Source: an uncultured Oscillospiraceae bacterium
GTDB lineage: Bacteria; Bacillota; Clostridia; Oscillospirales; Acutalibacteraceae
Length of the DNA stretch: 64,000 bases
Direction of reading: 5' to 3'
Assembly: GCA_900547105.1 (NCBI GenBank)
Contig: URFL01000006.1
Location: forward strand, 87,928-151,927
The translations under genes and the position numbers were made by a program. This document shows positions 20,315 through 28,880 of the stretch, piece by piece (within the stretch, counting starts at the first letter, position 1; every line of letters begins with the position of its first letter). The notes beneath the pieces are model-generated. The model was not told where the DNA came from and did not search any database. It saw nothing but the letters and a program-made list of their open reading frames with translations.

Positions 20315-20776
20315 ATGAAAATCGTTGGCAAGCGGGGACTCAGCGGCGCGATCGAGATCGCGCTGGCAGTGCTGATGGGGGTCGCGTTGGTGCTCACCGT
20401 CACGCTGCCTTGGAGCATCCCCGCCGTTACCGACAGACAGCCGGGCGAGGCCGGCGGCTGGTTTGAAAAATATCTGGTGGTGCTGGCGGTATCCGGCGTG
20501 CTGGCGGAGCTGATCCTGTGGCAATCACGCGGGATCATGCGCAATGTGAACCGCGGCTGCGCCTTTTCGGCAGACACGGTGCGCCGTCTGCGGGTGACCG
20601 GCACCGAATGTCTGGTGCTGGCGGCGTTTTATTTCGCGGCGGTGTTTGTGGTCACCAAGTTTTTTATGGTGGTGGTCTTTGCGGCGTTCGCGGTGCTGGG
20701 GCTGTCGCTGTTTGTGTTCGCCGAGCTGTTCCACCAGGCGGTGGCGTATAAAAAGGAAAACGATCAAACGATCTGA
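20315..20776 (+). CDS. DUF2975 domain membrane protein
   Basis: 153 residues with four hydrophobic segments (about 10-32, 47-68, 88-108, 115-140). DUF2975 proteins are small integral membrane proteins typically encoded just before a short XRE regulator, exactly as here (gene 20 bases downstream). Function unknown; the pairing suggests the membrane protein senses a signal and sets the regulator's activity (inference). Confidence 0.85.
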   Translation: MKIVGKRGLSGAIEIALAVLMGVALVLTVTLPWSIPAVTDRQPGEAGGWFEKYLVVLAVSGVLAELILWQSRGIMRNVNRGCAFSADTVRRLRVTGTECLVLAAFYFAAVFVVTKFFMVVVFAAFAVLGLSLFVFAELFHQAVAYKKENDQTI

Positions 20777-20795
20777 ATCGAAAGGAAGACGCGCC

Positions 20796-21020
20796 ATGGC
20801 GATTTTGGTGCATTTGGATGAGGCGATGAGCCGCCGCGGCATCGGGTTGACCGAGCTGGCGGATACGGTGGGGATCCCACCGGTGAATTTGTCGATGCTG
20901 CAGCGCGGTCAGGCACAGGCGCTGCGGTTGACCACGCTGGATGCGTTGTGCCGTGTGCTGGGGTGCCAGCCGGGCGAGCTGTTGGAATGTGTGCCGGATA
21001 CAGAGACATCAAACGCCTGA
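20796..21020 (+). CDS. Small XRE-type helix-turn-helix regulator
   Basis: 74 residues, a single DNA-binding domain: LTELADTVGIPPVNLSMLQRG is the helix-turn-helix, followed by the usual LDALCRVLGCQPGELLE. Start at ATG 20796 with AAAGGAAG; the frame extends further upstream only through the overlapping DUF2975 gene. Belongs to the DUF2975-linked YozG-like group. Confidence 0.88.
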   Translation: MAILVHLDEAMSRRGIGLTELADTVGIPPVNLSMLQRGQAQALRLTTLDALCRVLGCQPGELLECVPDTETSNA

Positions 21021-21058
21021 ACCGGGCGGTTTGTGAATTGAACTAGGGGGAAAAGACA

Positions 21059-22387
21059 ATGAGGAAATGGATTGCAGGAATCATGGCGGCAGCCATGTTG
21101 ATCGGCTGTGTCGGCTGCGGCAGCGATGCCAAACCGGTGGATGCACCGGTCACGACCACCACAACCGGGGCGGCGGCGGACACCGACACCACGGCGGATA
21201 CCACCACCAGCACGACGATCACCACCTCCACCACGGAGACGGAGGACACCACTGAAGCGACGGAGTCCACCACAGCGGCGGACACCGATACCACGGCGGC
21301 GCAGCCGAACACGACCCGTGCGGCGGCGGCAACGGCAGCGCCCCAGCCGGTAAACCAGACCACCAAGCCCAAAGTGACCATGCCTCCGCTGACGACGGGC
21401 AGCGGTGCTTCGTATTCGTGGGTGAAAAACCCGTTTAAGGCATCGATCAGCGCCCGCAACGCGGTGGTGTATGACGAAACCCACGGGCTGATTTTGTACA
21501 GCAAAAACATCGACGGCAAATGCGCTCCCGCCAGCATCACCAAGGTGCTGACCGCGATCGTGGCGGTGCAAAAGCTGTCGCTGGATACCAAAATGACGGT
21601 GGGCAGCGAACAGGATATGGTGGCGGGCGCCGCCAGCCGGGCGTTTATCTCGCGCGGTTCCACCTACACGCTGCGCACCCTGCTGGAAGCACTGCTCATC
21701 CCCTCCGGCTGCGACGCGGCGTATACCATCGCGGTGAATGTGGCGCGCAAAACCTCCAAACAGAAGCTGTCCGACCGCGAGGCGCTGAATCTGTTTGTGC
21801 GGTATATGAACCAGACCGCGCAGAACATCGGCGCGACCCATTCGTCCTTCAAATGCCCGGACGGTTTTCCCACCAGCGGACACTACACCACCGTGCGCGA
21901 TCTGCTGACCATCGCCCGCAAGGCGCGCACCTATTCGTCGCTCACCTCCATCATGTCCAAGCCGACCAGCAGCAACGGTCGCTGGTTCGGTACCAACGCG
22001 CTGATCAAATCGTACAGCGCGTATTACTACAAGGGTGCGGACGGTATGAAAACCGGCACCTCGGACGAAGCCGGCAACTGCGTGATGGCGTCGGCGCAGA
22101 AAAAGGGCGTGCGGCTGATCGTGATCGTGATGGGCAGCTCCTACCGCTATGAAGATGCGGTGACACTGCTGAACAAGGGCTTTGACATGGGTTCGAAGAT
22201 CACCACCACCAAAAAGACGACCACCACGACCAAGAAGAAAACGACCACCACCAAGAAGCCTACCACCACGGCAACGAAAAAGCCGACCACAACCACTACG
22301 CATAAGCCCACCACGACCACCACAACCGAGTCGCACACCACCGTCACCACCGGAACCACGCACGCGGCTCCGGAAACGGTGGAATAA
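21059..22387 (+). CDS. D-alanyl-D-alanine carboxypeptidase-like lipoprotein with Thr-rich tails
   Basis: 442 residues. Signal with lipobox-like LIGC near residue 17, a Thr-rich linker (about 30-115), a serine peptidase S11 domain, and a C-terminal TTTKK/TTTTT-rich tail of about 55 residues. Catalytic motifs: SxxK is SITK (159-162), KTG is at 331-333, but the SxN motif reads SGC (216-218), with Cys in place of Asn. The enzyme would trim peptidoglycan stem peptides outside the cell; the Cys change may alter or abolish this. Thr-rich ends resemble wall-spanning, possibly glycosylated linkers. Ends at a strong terminator. Confidence 0.88.
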   Translation: MRKWIAGIMAAAMLIGCVGCGSDAKPVDAPVTTTTTGAAADTDTTADTTTSTTITTSTTETEDTTEATESTTAADTDTTAAQPNTTRAAAATAAPQPVNQTTKPKVTMPPLTTGSGASYSWVKNPFKASISARNAVVYDETHGLILYSKNIDGKCAPASITKVLTAIVAVQKLSLDTKMTVGSEQDMVAGAASRAFISRGSTYTLRTLLEALLIPSGCDAAYTIAVNVARKTSKQKLSDREALNLFVRYMNQTAQNIGATHSSFKCPDGFPTSGHYTTVRDLLTIARKARTYSSLTSIMSKPTSSNGRWFGTNALIKSYSAYYYKGADGMKTGTSDEAGNCVMASAQKKGVRLIVIVMGSSYRYEDAVTLLNKGFDMGSKITTTKKTTTTTKKKTTTTKKPTTTATKKPTTTTTHKPTTTTTTESHTTVTTGTTHAAPETVE

Positions 22388-22420
22388 CCGGCTGGTAGTC
22401 CTTATAATATAATGATGGTA

Positions 22421-22455
22421 AAAGGGAGAGAGGTTTTTCACCTCTCTCCCTTTTT
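22421..22455. terminator. Bidirectional terminator
   Basis: 13-bp perfect stem (22421-22433 with 22441-22453), seven-base loop, T-run on either strand; shared by the convergent carboxypeptidase and AraC genes. Confidence 0.9.
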
Positions 22456-22467
22456 GTATGCCGGCGA

Positions 22468-23307
22468 TCAACCGCGGCTATGCTTTTTGCGATACTGGCT
22501 GGGCGACATACCGACCGCGGCGGTAAACGCGTTGGAAAAATAATTGCTGTTTTCAAACCCAACCGTGGCGGCGATCGTTCCGATGCTCATATGCGACCCC
22601 GCCAGCAGCGTTTTGGCGCTTTCCACCCGCAGCATACGGATGTACTGGGTAATGGACTGGCCGGTGTATTGCTTAAACTTGTGGCTCAGGGAGGAGCGGG
22701 AGCAAAAAAACTCGTCGCACAATTCATCAATGGTGATGCGGCGGGTATGGTGCAGTTGCAAATAGTACACCACATTTTCGCACAGTTCCGGTTCCGCCGG
22801 ACGATCGGCGGCGGATTTCAAATAGCACAGCTCCAGCATCCGCTGCAGCGGATGGATCAGCACATCCACCTCCGCCTGCGGCGGCAGCGGCCGCAGCAGC
22901 GCATAGCTTTGCAGCAGCTCCTCGCGGTTCACCCGATACCGCGACACGATCGCATTGTGGTAACTGCTCGCGTGCTCGTCAAAGTAGCCGCTGACGCAGA
23001 TGATCCCGATCACCTCTTGCGGCGCGTGGATCGGGTACACATATTCCCGCACCCCCGCAAAGCAGGTGCCGCAATACGCGCCGTCCCGGCTTTTTTCGCA
23101 CACCGCGCGCTGCTTTTCCACGCAATGCTGGTGTAGCTGCGGATAGGTGCCCACATACAGGCAATACGGATTGTCGTGCAGCCGGAACCGCCGCAGCTTG
23201 GTATCGTGGATCACCGGATCGTACCGGATCGAGTGCAGCGACACCCGCAGCCCGCACCGATCGCGCAAATAGAGAATGTATTGATAAATATCGGAAATAC
23301 CGTCCAT
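22468..23307 (-). CDS. AraC family regulator with PocR-like sensor domain
   Basis: 279 residues. N-terminal half has a Cys/His-rich sensor (CVEKQRAVCEKS, CGTCFAGVREYVYPI, IGIICVSGYFDE) resembling PocR domains, which bind small ligands. C-terminal 100 residues hold two AraC helix-turn-helix motifs (TIDELCDEFFCSRSSLSHKF and IGTIAATVGFENSNYFSNAF). Start at ATG 23307 behind GGAGGG; a longer frame runs to 23385 without a ribosome site. Divergent from the dockerin enzyme, which it probably controls (inference). Confidence 0.88.
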   Translation of the reverse strand: MDGISDIYQYILYLRDRCGLRVSLHSIRYDPVIHDTKLRRFRLHDNPYCLYVGTYPQLHQHCVEKQRAVCEKSRDGAYCGTCFAGVREYVYPIHAPQEVIGIICVSGYFDEHASSYHNAIVSRYRVNREELLQSYALLRPLPPQAEVDVLIHPLQRMLELCYLKSAADRPAEPELCENVVYYLQLHHTRRITIDELCDEFFCSRSSLSHKFKQYTGQSITQYIRMLRVESAKTLLAGSHMSIGTIAATVGFENSNYFSNAFTAAVGMSPSQYRKKHSRG

Positions 23308-23376
23308 GGCGCCCTCCGGATTTGCACAATTGTGTAGAAATATTGGACAATAAGCGAGGATGGAAACAAAAATCTT

Positions 23377-23385
23377 TGCTATCAT
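23377..23385 (+). promoter_or_regulatory. Candidate extended -10 promoter for the dockerin enzyme
   Basis: TGC-TATCAT with no good -35, as expected of an activator-dependent promoter between divergent regulator and target genes. Confidence 0.35.
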
Positions 23386-23451
23386 GTTTATATCACAGAT
23401 TAGGCGGTTTCGTCAACACCCAAAACCGTCCCCAAAGGAGCGTTAAAAACA

Positions 23452-26400
23452 ATGGCTGTTTGGAAACACAAACTCCGCCGGTGGCTGGCCGGCGGCTTAT
23501 GCCTGGCGTTGCTGGGCGGCGCGGTACCGTTTTCGGGTGCCGCCGACACCTCTACCCGGTTGGAGCTGGAGGATCTCTCCCCCACCGGCACCGGCGAAAA
23601 ACGCACCGGCGACGGATTCAGCGGCGGGTTCTGGTTTATCAACTGCGTGGACGGCAACGGGGTAGGCAAACAGGTCACCTTTACCCTGCCGGCGCAAAAG
23701 CCAGGGTCGTATGAGCTGTCGCTGACCTCCAAAGACAACGCTGACCGCGGCATCTATGCGGTGTCGCTGGACGGCAGCCGCATCGGGCAGATTGATTTTT
23801 ACAGCGCTGCCAGCGGCGGCGAGTTCCGCACCCACGAGCTGGGAACGGTCACACTGACCGACGCGGCAACCACCCTGACGCTGGAATGTATCGGTAAAAA
23901 CGACAAAGCCACCAACAAATACGGCTTGGCGGCGGATTATCTGACCCTGACATCGGCTGTGGAGGAAGAGGGTATGATCGTTACCACAACAGACAAAGCG
24001 TTTTCCACCCTGAACGGACAGTGGCAATCGACCGATGCGGGTCAGATCACCACCGAGAAAAACGCATCGGCAATGTGGACAACCTATCCGCCGGTATCCG
24101 AAACCATTGAAAAGCCCAACTACGGGGTGTATGCGTATATTCCCGCCGGCAACGCCGGCAAAGCGACCTATACGCTGCAATCGCTGGACGGACGCTGGGT
24201 GGTGGAGCTGGATCAATCCACCGTTTCGGACGGATGGTTCCGGCTGGCGACAGTGGCGGTGACCGAGGACACTGCCCTCAGCGTGACCGTGACCAACGCC
24301 GACGGCAAACGCATCACCGCCGATAAAATCAAGATCGTTCCCACCACCAAAGCGGCGGATGCGACCACACCGGTGCCGGTTGACCCGAGCGGCAAGGATG
24401 TGATCGTGCGGGTGAACCAAATTGGGTACGATACGGACAAATCCAAACGCGCTACCGTGGTAAATGTCGCGGACGGCACCCTGTTCGCCATCAAGGATGC
24501 GGTGACCAATGCGGTGCTGTATTCCGGCGCGGTGAGCAACGGCGTGGCGGATTTCACCGCTTACCAGCCGGATATCACCGCCACCTGCTATCTGGAATGC
24601 AGCGGTGTGCGGTCCTACACCTTCCAGATCGGCAAATATCTGATGCAGCAAGTCAGCGTGGACAACGCGCTGGACTTTATGGAGCAATCCCGTGCGGACA
24701 CATTTGAAATGGGACAAAAAGGAATCGGCTGGCGGGACAGCCACCAGTTCTCGTTTGAAATGAGCTCGCTGGTGCTGCAATACATGGCCAATCCGGAGCT
24801 GTATAACCAAATGCCGTATGATGTGTACAAAGCCTCCGAATGCGAATACGCGGAGCTGCGGGTGCAGGACGAGCCGAACATCGTCTGGCTGATGGAATTT
24901 GCCGCGCTGCGGTACTATGATCTGGCACAAAACGATGGTAAAAAGCTGCATATGCTGATCAAAGAGCAGCTGGCGTGGTTCCTGTATGCCTATCCGTTTA
25001 TCAGCGAGTATGTGCCGGAGGATATGTATGTGAAGGTGCGCGATCTGACGGTGCGCATCTGGGGTGAATCGGCGTGCAACCTGTCTTATCACCAGATCGA
25101 CGGCACCAACTATAAAAACCTGTACGACGCCACCAACAACAAGGAAAACAACAACCTGTTCAGCGTGCAAAAGGTGATCGGCGGCATCAAAGGACAGCTG
25201 CCGCCCGCCCACTCCATCGCCCCCAACCTGATGATGTACGAAGTCGCCCAGCGGGACGGACTCGCGAACGCGGACAAGTATTTTGAAGCTGCGTACAACA
25301 ACTGCGCGTGGGTCATAGAAAACATCGATATCGCCGCACCGCAATACGCCAAGGGTCAGCGGATGAGCGAGCATGTCGTGATGGAAAATCTCGCGTATTT
25401 TCTGGAGGAATATCCCGACCGCGCGCCGGCGGGACTGCGGGACACCATCCGGGCATGGGCGGAAAAGATGATCGCCCGCGCGGACAATCTGTGGGATATG
25501 CGGATGGCATCCTCGACAGCGGCAGGCGATGAGCTGGATTGCTGGACCGGTGCGGCATATGCCGACCAATCGGGTCAGTGGCCGGGCTGCGCCATCAATG
25601 AGCCGGGCAGTGCCGCCGGATTGCAGGCGGCGCTGGAGGCAGCCGCGCGGGTGCTGGACGATCCGGAGTTGTCCGCCCGGCTGCAAGCTATGGGTGTTGC
25701 CGCCATCGACGATATGTTTGGCCGCAACCCCAACGGACGCTCCTATTTCTATAACACCGACTATCTCAAAGAGTTTGACGGTGCGGATCTTGGCTGGTTC
25801 CAAAAATACAACGGCGGCAACGGCGTGTTGAGCGGCGTGGTGGGGCGGCTGGACGGTTCGCCGAAAGAGGCCGCCTACGCCGGGGCAAACCACTGCAATC
25901 CGAATGCGGCCGCCGGCTACACCGAGGGATGGGTCGCGTACAACACCGCGTGGAACTCGTCGCTGGCGTATTCCGCCGCGGCAGATATGCAGCTGACGGT
26001 GGACAAAACGCAGGCCGCGATCGGGGAAACGGTCACGGTGACTTTGCGGGCACCGATGAATATGGATGCCACCAAGGCGGAGACCGTGTCGGTGCGGGTG
26101 ACTGACCGCACCACCGGCGAGCAGCGCACGCTGCTGCTGACCGAGGACGGTACAGATGCCTACACCTTCAGCGGCACGCTGGCGGTGACCCGCGGCGGCA
26201 CCGCGTTGGACATCGCGTATGGCTATGGATTGTTTGAGCAAACGGTTACGGTAGAAACCGCCGCCTCGCAGCTGCGCGGCGACGTGGATCAGGACGGTAC
26301 GGTGACCGTTCGCGATGCGCTGATGGCGTTGCAGGCGGCGGCAGAAACGATCACGCTGTCGTCCGCGCAGGCGGCTCTGGCAGATGTGGACGGTACCGCC

Positions 26401-26466
26401 GGTGTGACCGCGAACGACGCGCTGATGATTCTGCAATGCGCTACCGGCAAAATCGAATTGGCATAA
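23452..26466 (+). CDS. Dockerin-bearing CelD_N/GH9-like polysaccharidase
   Basis: 1004 residues, secreted (signal peptide about 1-31, GGAVPFSGAA cut region). In order: a CBM6/35-like beta-sandwich (about 35-165), a second beta domain (about 180-300), a CelD_N immunoglobulin-like domain starting VIVRVNQIGYDTDKSKRA (about 320-400), an alpha/alpha barrel-like domain related to GH9 (about 405-840), a beta module (about 850-940), and a type I dockerin (about 943-1004) with two calcium loops, GDVDQDGTVTVRDAL and ADVDGTAGVTANDAL. The classical GH9 DAGD motif is not visible; GWRDSHQFSFE stands in that region, so activity and substrate are uncertain. No cohesin or scaffoldin is in the window. Confidence 0.82.
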   Translation: MAVWKHKLRRWLAGGLCLALLGGAVPFSGAADTSTRLELEDLSPTGTGEKRTGDGFSGGFWFINCVDGNGVGKQVTFTLPAQKPGSYELSLTSKDNADRGIYAVSLDGSRIGQIDFYSAASGGEFRTHELGTVTLTDAATTLTLECIGKNDKATNKYGLAADYLTLTSAVEEEGMIVTTTDKAFSTLNGQWQSTDAGQITTEKNASAMWTTYPPVSETIEKPNYGVYAYIPAGNAGKATYTLQSLDGRWVVELDQSTVSDGWFRLATVAVTEDTALSVTVTNADGKRITADKIKIVPTTKAADATTPVPVDPSGKDVIVRVNQIGYDTDKSKRATVVNVADGTLFAIKDAVTNAVLYSGAVSNGVADFTAYQPDITATCYLECSGVRSYTFQIGKYLMQQVSVDNALDFMEQSRADTFEMGQKGIGWRDSHQFSFEMSSLVLQYMANPELYNQMPYDVYKASECEYAELRVQDEPNIVWLMEFAALRYYDLAQNDGKKLHMLIKEQLAWFLYAYPFISEYVPEDMYVKVRDLTVRIWGESACNLSYHQIDGTNYKNLYDATNNKENNNLFSVQKVIGGIKGQLPPAHSIAPNLMMYEVAQRDGLANADKYFEAAYNNCAWVIENIDIAAPQYAKGQRMSEHVVMENLAYFLEEYPDRAPAGLRDTIRAWAEKMIARADNLWDMRMASSTAAGDELDCWTGAAYADQSGQWPGCAINEPGSAAGLQAALEAAARVLDDPELSARLQAMGVAAIDDMFGRNPNGRSYFYNTDYLKEFDGADLGWFQKYNGGNGVLSGVVGRLDGSPKEAAYAGANHCNPNAAAGYTEGWVAYNTAWNSSLAYSAAADMQLTVDKTQAAIGETVTVTLRAPMNMDATKAETVSVRVTDRTTGEQRTLLLTEDGTDAYTFSGTLAVTRGGTALDIAYGYGLFEQTVTVETAASQLRGDVDQDGTVTVRDALMALQAAAETITLSSAQAALADVDGTAGVTANDALMILQCATGKIELA

Positions 26467-26507
26467 ATTGGCGCGGTATATAAAACATATAAAATAGGTA
26501 CAGTTGA

Positions 26508-26553
26508 CCAGCCCTCCCACCGGAGCAACGCTTCGGCAGGAGGGCTGGTTTGT
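26508..26553 (+). terminator. Terminator of the dockerin enzyme gene
   Basis: 10-bp stem CCAGCCCTCC (26508-26517) with GGAGGGCTGG (26539-26548), followed by TTTGTTGG. Confidence 0.75.
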
Positions 26554-26599
26554 TGGTTAAGGGAGAGCTCTTCTGCGCTCGTTAAAGCGGCCACGCTAA

Positions 26600-27260
26600 C
26601 CGGCGGCGGGCACAAGTTGAATCTGTTTGCTTGCGGGACGATGTGGGCATCGTCCCCTACGAAAAGCGGGTGGAAAACGCAGTGTGTTTTCTGTATCTGG
26701 CGACGGGTGCAAGGGGGATTGTCGCCGTCCGGCGGATGGCGTTTAAGTGTGCCATTTTCGTTACAATCCCTCCGTCTTTTTGCTGCGCAAAAATCCACCT
26801 CCCTTTGCACAAGGGAGGCTAAGCTCACCGCTGGTTTATGCGTAATTCGCATGGCGGTGTAGGCATCGTCCCCTACGAAGAAAGCGGAACGATGCCAGAG
26901 AAGATTCTTCGCTTCGCTTAGAATGACAAAAAATACGCCGAGCCCCCGCAAGCCTTCCCCTCCGAGGGGAAGGCTCGATGAGTCTCATCTTCACCGATAG
27001 ATTGGCGGATTTATCTTAACGGGGAGGCTTGCGCACGCCGCGGATTTACATATAAATTTTATTTTTTGCGCTAACCCGACCGGCTCCCTCTGACGAGGGA
27101 GCTGTCGAGCGCCAGCGAGACTGAGGGATAGATAAAATTTATCACAATACCGAAACCGCGTAAATTATTCTCTCCTTCCGTCTTTTTGCTGCGCAAAATC
27201 CGCCTCCATCGTCAGAGGGAGACTTGCGCACGCCACGGGTTTTGGTATAGGTTTCGATGC
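26600..27260. repeat. Intergenic mosaic of palindromic repeat modules (cluster 2)
   Basis: Nothing codes here. Modules: GGGACGATGTGGGCATCGTCCC (26636-26657), the GATTGTCGCCGTCCGGCGGA to ACAAGGGAGGCT module (26713-26821), a second GTAGGCATCGTCCCC copy (about 26861), GAAGATTCTTCGCTTCGCTTAG (26902-26923), a CAAGCCTTCCCCTCCGAGGGG hairpin (about 26948-26968), the CTCCCTCTGACGAGGGAG hairpin with GACTGAGGGATAG (27091-27140), and CTTGCGCACGCC twice (27028 and 27226). Same families as clusters 1, 3, 4 and 5. Confidence 0.75.
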
Positions 27261-27365
27261 ACATGACCTAAAATGTTTCATCGAGCCACCCCTACATCCA
27301 ATAAAGCCCTCTATCGGGTGCAAAAAAAGTATTGTTTGCCGTCGGTTTGCGTCGACAAAAAAGGT

Positions 27366-27394
27366 TTGACATTTACCGGGGGCTGGTGTATACT
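27366..27394 (+). promoter_or_regulatory. Sigma-A promoter for the hemolysin III gene
   Basis: Perfect TTGACA (27366-27371), 17 bases, TATACT (27389-27394). Confidence 0.88.
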
Positions 27395-27400
27395 TTTACT

Positions 27401-27415
27401 TAGTTTCCAAAACTA
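27401..27415. promoter_or_regulatory. Candidate operator overlapping the transcription start
   Basis: TAGTTT-CCA-AAACTA inverted repeat directly after the -10; the half-site CTTAGTTTC recurs at 27421-27429, so a repressor could hold a tandem site over the start. Confidence 0.5.
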
Positions 27416-27444
27416 TATAACTTAGTTTCGAAAAGGTGATTGTT

Positions 27445-28128
27445 GTGTCGAGAACCAAATTAAAAGATCGAACCTTGCCCGACTACACCAAGGGCGAAGA
27501 GTTATTCAATATGATCTCCCATATTGTGGGCGGAGCGTTCGCGATTGCGGCGCTGGTGCTGTGCGTCGTCACCGCCGCCACCAAAGGCTCCGCCTGGGGT
27601 GTGGTGGGCGGCGCCATCTACGGTGCGACCATGATTTTGCTGTACACCATGTCCAGCATCTACCACGGGCTGCGCCCCGTGATGGCGAAAAAGGTGTTCC
27701 AGGTCATCGACCACTGCACCATCTACTTTTTGATCGCCGGCACCTATACCCCGATCGTGTTGGCGGCGCTGCGACCGCGCCATCCGGTATATGCCTGGGT
27801 GATATTCGGCGTGGTCTGGGCGTGCGCCGCGGTGGCGGTCACGCTGACCGCCATTGATCTGAGGCGCTACCGCGTGTTTTCCATGATTTGCTACCTCGCG
27901 ATGGGGTGGTGCATCATCCTGTTTATCCGCCCCACGCTGGAGGTGCTGCCCACCAACGGAATCGTGCTGCTGATCGCAGGCGGCGTCGCCTACACCGTCG
28001 GCGCGATCCTGTACGGGCTGGGCAAGCATCACCGCTATATGCACTCGATCTTCCATTTGTTCGTGTTGGCGGGCAGTATACTCCACTTTTTCATGATTCT
28101 GTTTTATGTGATGCCTGTGAAAGGTTAA
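27445..28128 (+). CDS. Hemolysin III family (YqfA/PAQR-like) membrane protein
   Basis: 227 residues, seven membrane segments. Family marks: the early GEELFNMISHIVGG, YTMSSIYHGL, FQVIDHCTIYFLIAGTYTP and the C-terminal HSIFHLFVLAGSILHF, whose His and Asp residues form the metal-hydrolase-like site of PAQR proteins. Role in bacteria is poorly known (membrane homeostasis is proposed). GTG 27445 is chosen as start because AAAGGTGAT precedes it; GTG 27436 is inside that ribosome site. Single gene with its own promoter and terminator. Confidence 0.92.
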   Translation: MSRTKLKDRTLPDYTKGEELFNMISHIVGGAFAIAALVLCVVTAATKGSAWGVVGGAIYGATMILLYTMSSIYHGLRPVMAKKVFQVIDHCTIYFLIAGTYTPIVLAALRPRHPVYAWVIFGVVWACAAVAVTLTAIDLRRYRVFSMICYLAMGWCIILFIRPTLEVLPTNGIVLLIAGGVAYTVGAILYGLGKHHRYMHSIFHLFVLAGSILHFFMILFYVMPVKG

Positions 28129-28138
28129 GCACGGTTAG

Positions 28139-28178
28139 CAACCGCTTCCCCAAAAAAGGGAGGCGGTTGTTGTTTATT
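28139..28178 (+). terminator. Terminator of the hemolysin III gene
   Basis: 12-bp stem (28139-28150 with 28158-28169, one G-U pair), then TTGTTGTTTATT. Confidence 0.8.
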
Positions 28179-28296
28179 CTGCTTCGAACAACGCGGCAAA
28201 ATAAAATTCGCCACCGATGCGGTGTACTTTATTTTCGCCTTATCCAAATTTTATTACTCGATTTTTCAAATTCTTGTAGCATTTTCACGAACTGTC

Positions 28297-28305
28297 TGCT
28301 ATAAT
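28297..28305 (+). promoter_or_regulatory. Extended -10 promoter of the hydrogenase operon
   Basis: TGC-TATAAT (28297-28305), perfect -10 with TGn extension and no recognisable -35. Expected start near 28312. Confidence 0.6.
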
Positions 28306-28320
28306 AGGACGGTAATGGTA

Positions 28321-28360
28321 GGCCGCGCCCGGCGCTTCCGGACGCGGCCACTGCTTTTTT
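28321..28360 (+). promoter_or_regulatory. Terminator-like hairpin in the hydrogenase operon leader
   Basis: Stem GGCCGCG (28321-28327) with CGCGGCC (28343-28349), inner CCGG/CCGG, then ACTGC and six T (28355-28360). It lies between the promoter and the first gene, about 10 bases after the expected start, so it could attenuate the operon. Confidence 0.55.
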
Positions 28361-28382
28361 GAACAAGGAGGATACGGGTCTT

Positions 28383-28877
28383 ATGCAAAAAAAAATCAGC
28401 ACCCTCCCTTTTAAGGGGACTGCCGAGCAGGAAAAGCAACTGCGGGAGATCATCGACGCGAACAAGTCGGATCCCAGTCGACTGATGGGCGTGATGCAGC
28501 AAGCGCAGGAGATCTACGGCTATCTGCCGATGGAAGTTCAGCAGATCATTGCCGATGGCATGGGGGTACCGCTCGAAAAAGTGTATGGCGTGGCTACGTT
28601 CTACGCCCAATTCGCTCTGTCGCCCAAAGGACAGTATGACATCTCGGTATGTCTGGGCACCGCCTGCTATGTCAAAGGGTCGGGCGATATTTTCAACAAA
28701 TTGAGCGAGCTGCTGGGCATTGGCGCGGACGAATGTTCCGCCGACGGCAAATTCTCGCTGACCGCTTGTCGGTGCATCGGTGCGTGCGGCTTGGCACCGG
28801 TTCTGACGGTGAACGAAGAAGTGTACGGTCGCCTGACGGTGGACGATGTTCCGGCGATCCTTGCCAAATATCAATAA
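28383..28877 (+). CDS. hydC: NuoE/HydC-like [2Fe-2S] subunit of the bifurcating [FeFe] hydrogenase
   Basis: 164 residues. Helical N-terminal domain (LMGVMQQAQEIYGYLP) and thioredoxin-like [2Fe-2S] domain; ligands are in CLGTACYVKG and CRCIGACGLAP, the NuoE pattern. It passes electrons between NADH-FMN subunit and HydA in the cytosolic complex. Start at ATG 28383, 11 bases after AAGGAGG; a TTG further upstream covers the ribosome site. First of five genes tightly packed to 33396. Confidence 0.93.
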   Translation: MQKKISTLPFKGTAEQEKQLREIIDANKSDPSRLMGVMQQAQEIYGYLPMEVQQIIADGMGVPLEKVYGVATFYAQFALSPKGQYDISVCLGTACYVKGSGDIFNKLSELLGIGADECSADGKFSLTACRCIGACGLAPVLTVNEEVYGRLTVDDVPAILAKYQ

Positions 28878-28880
28878 ACC

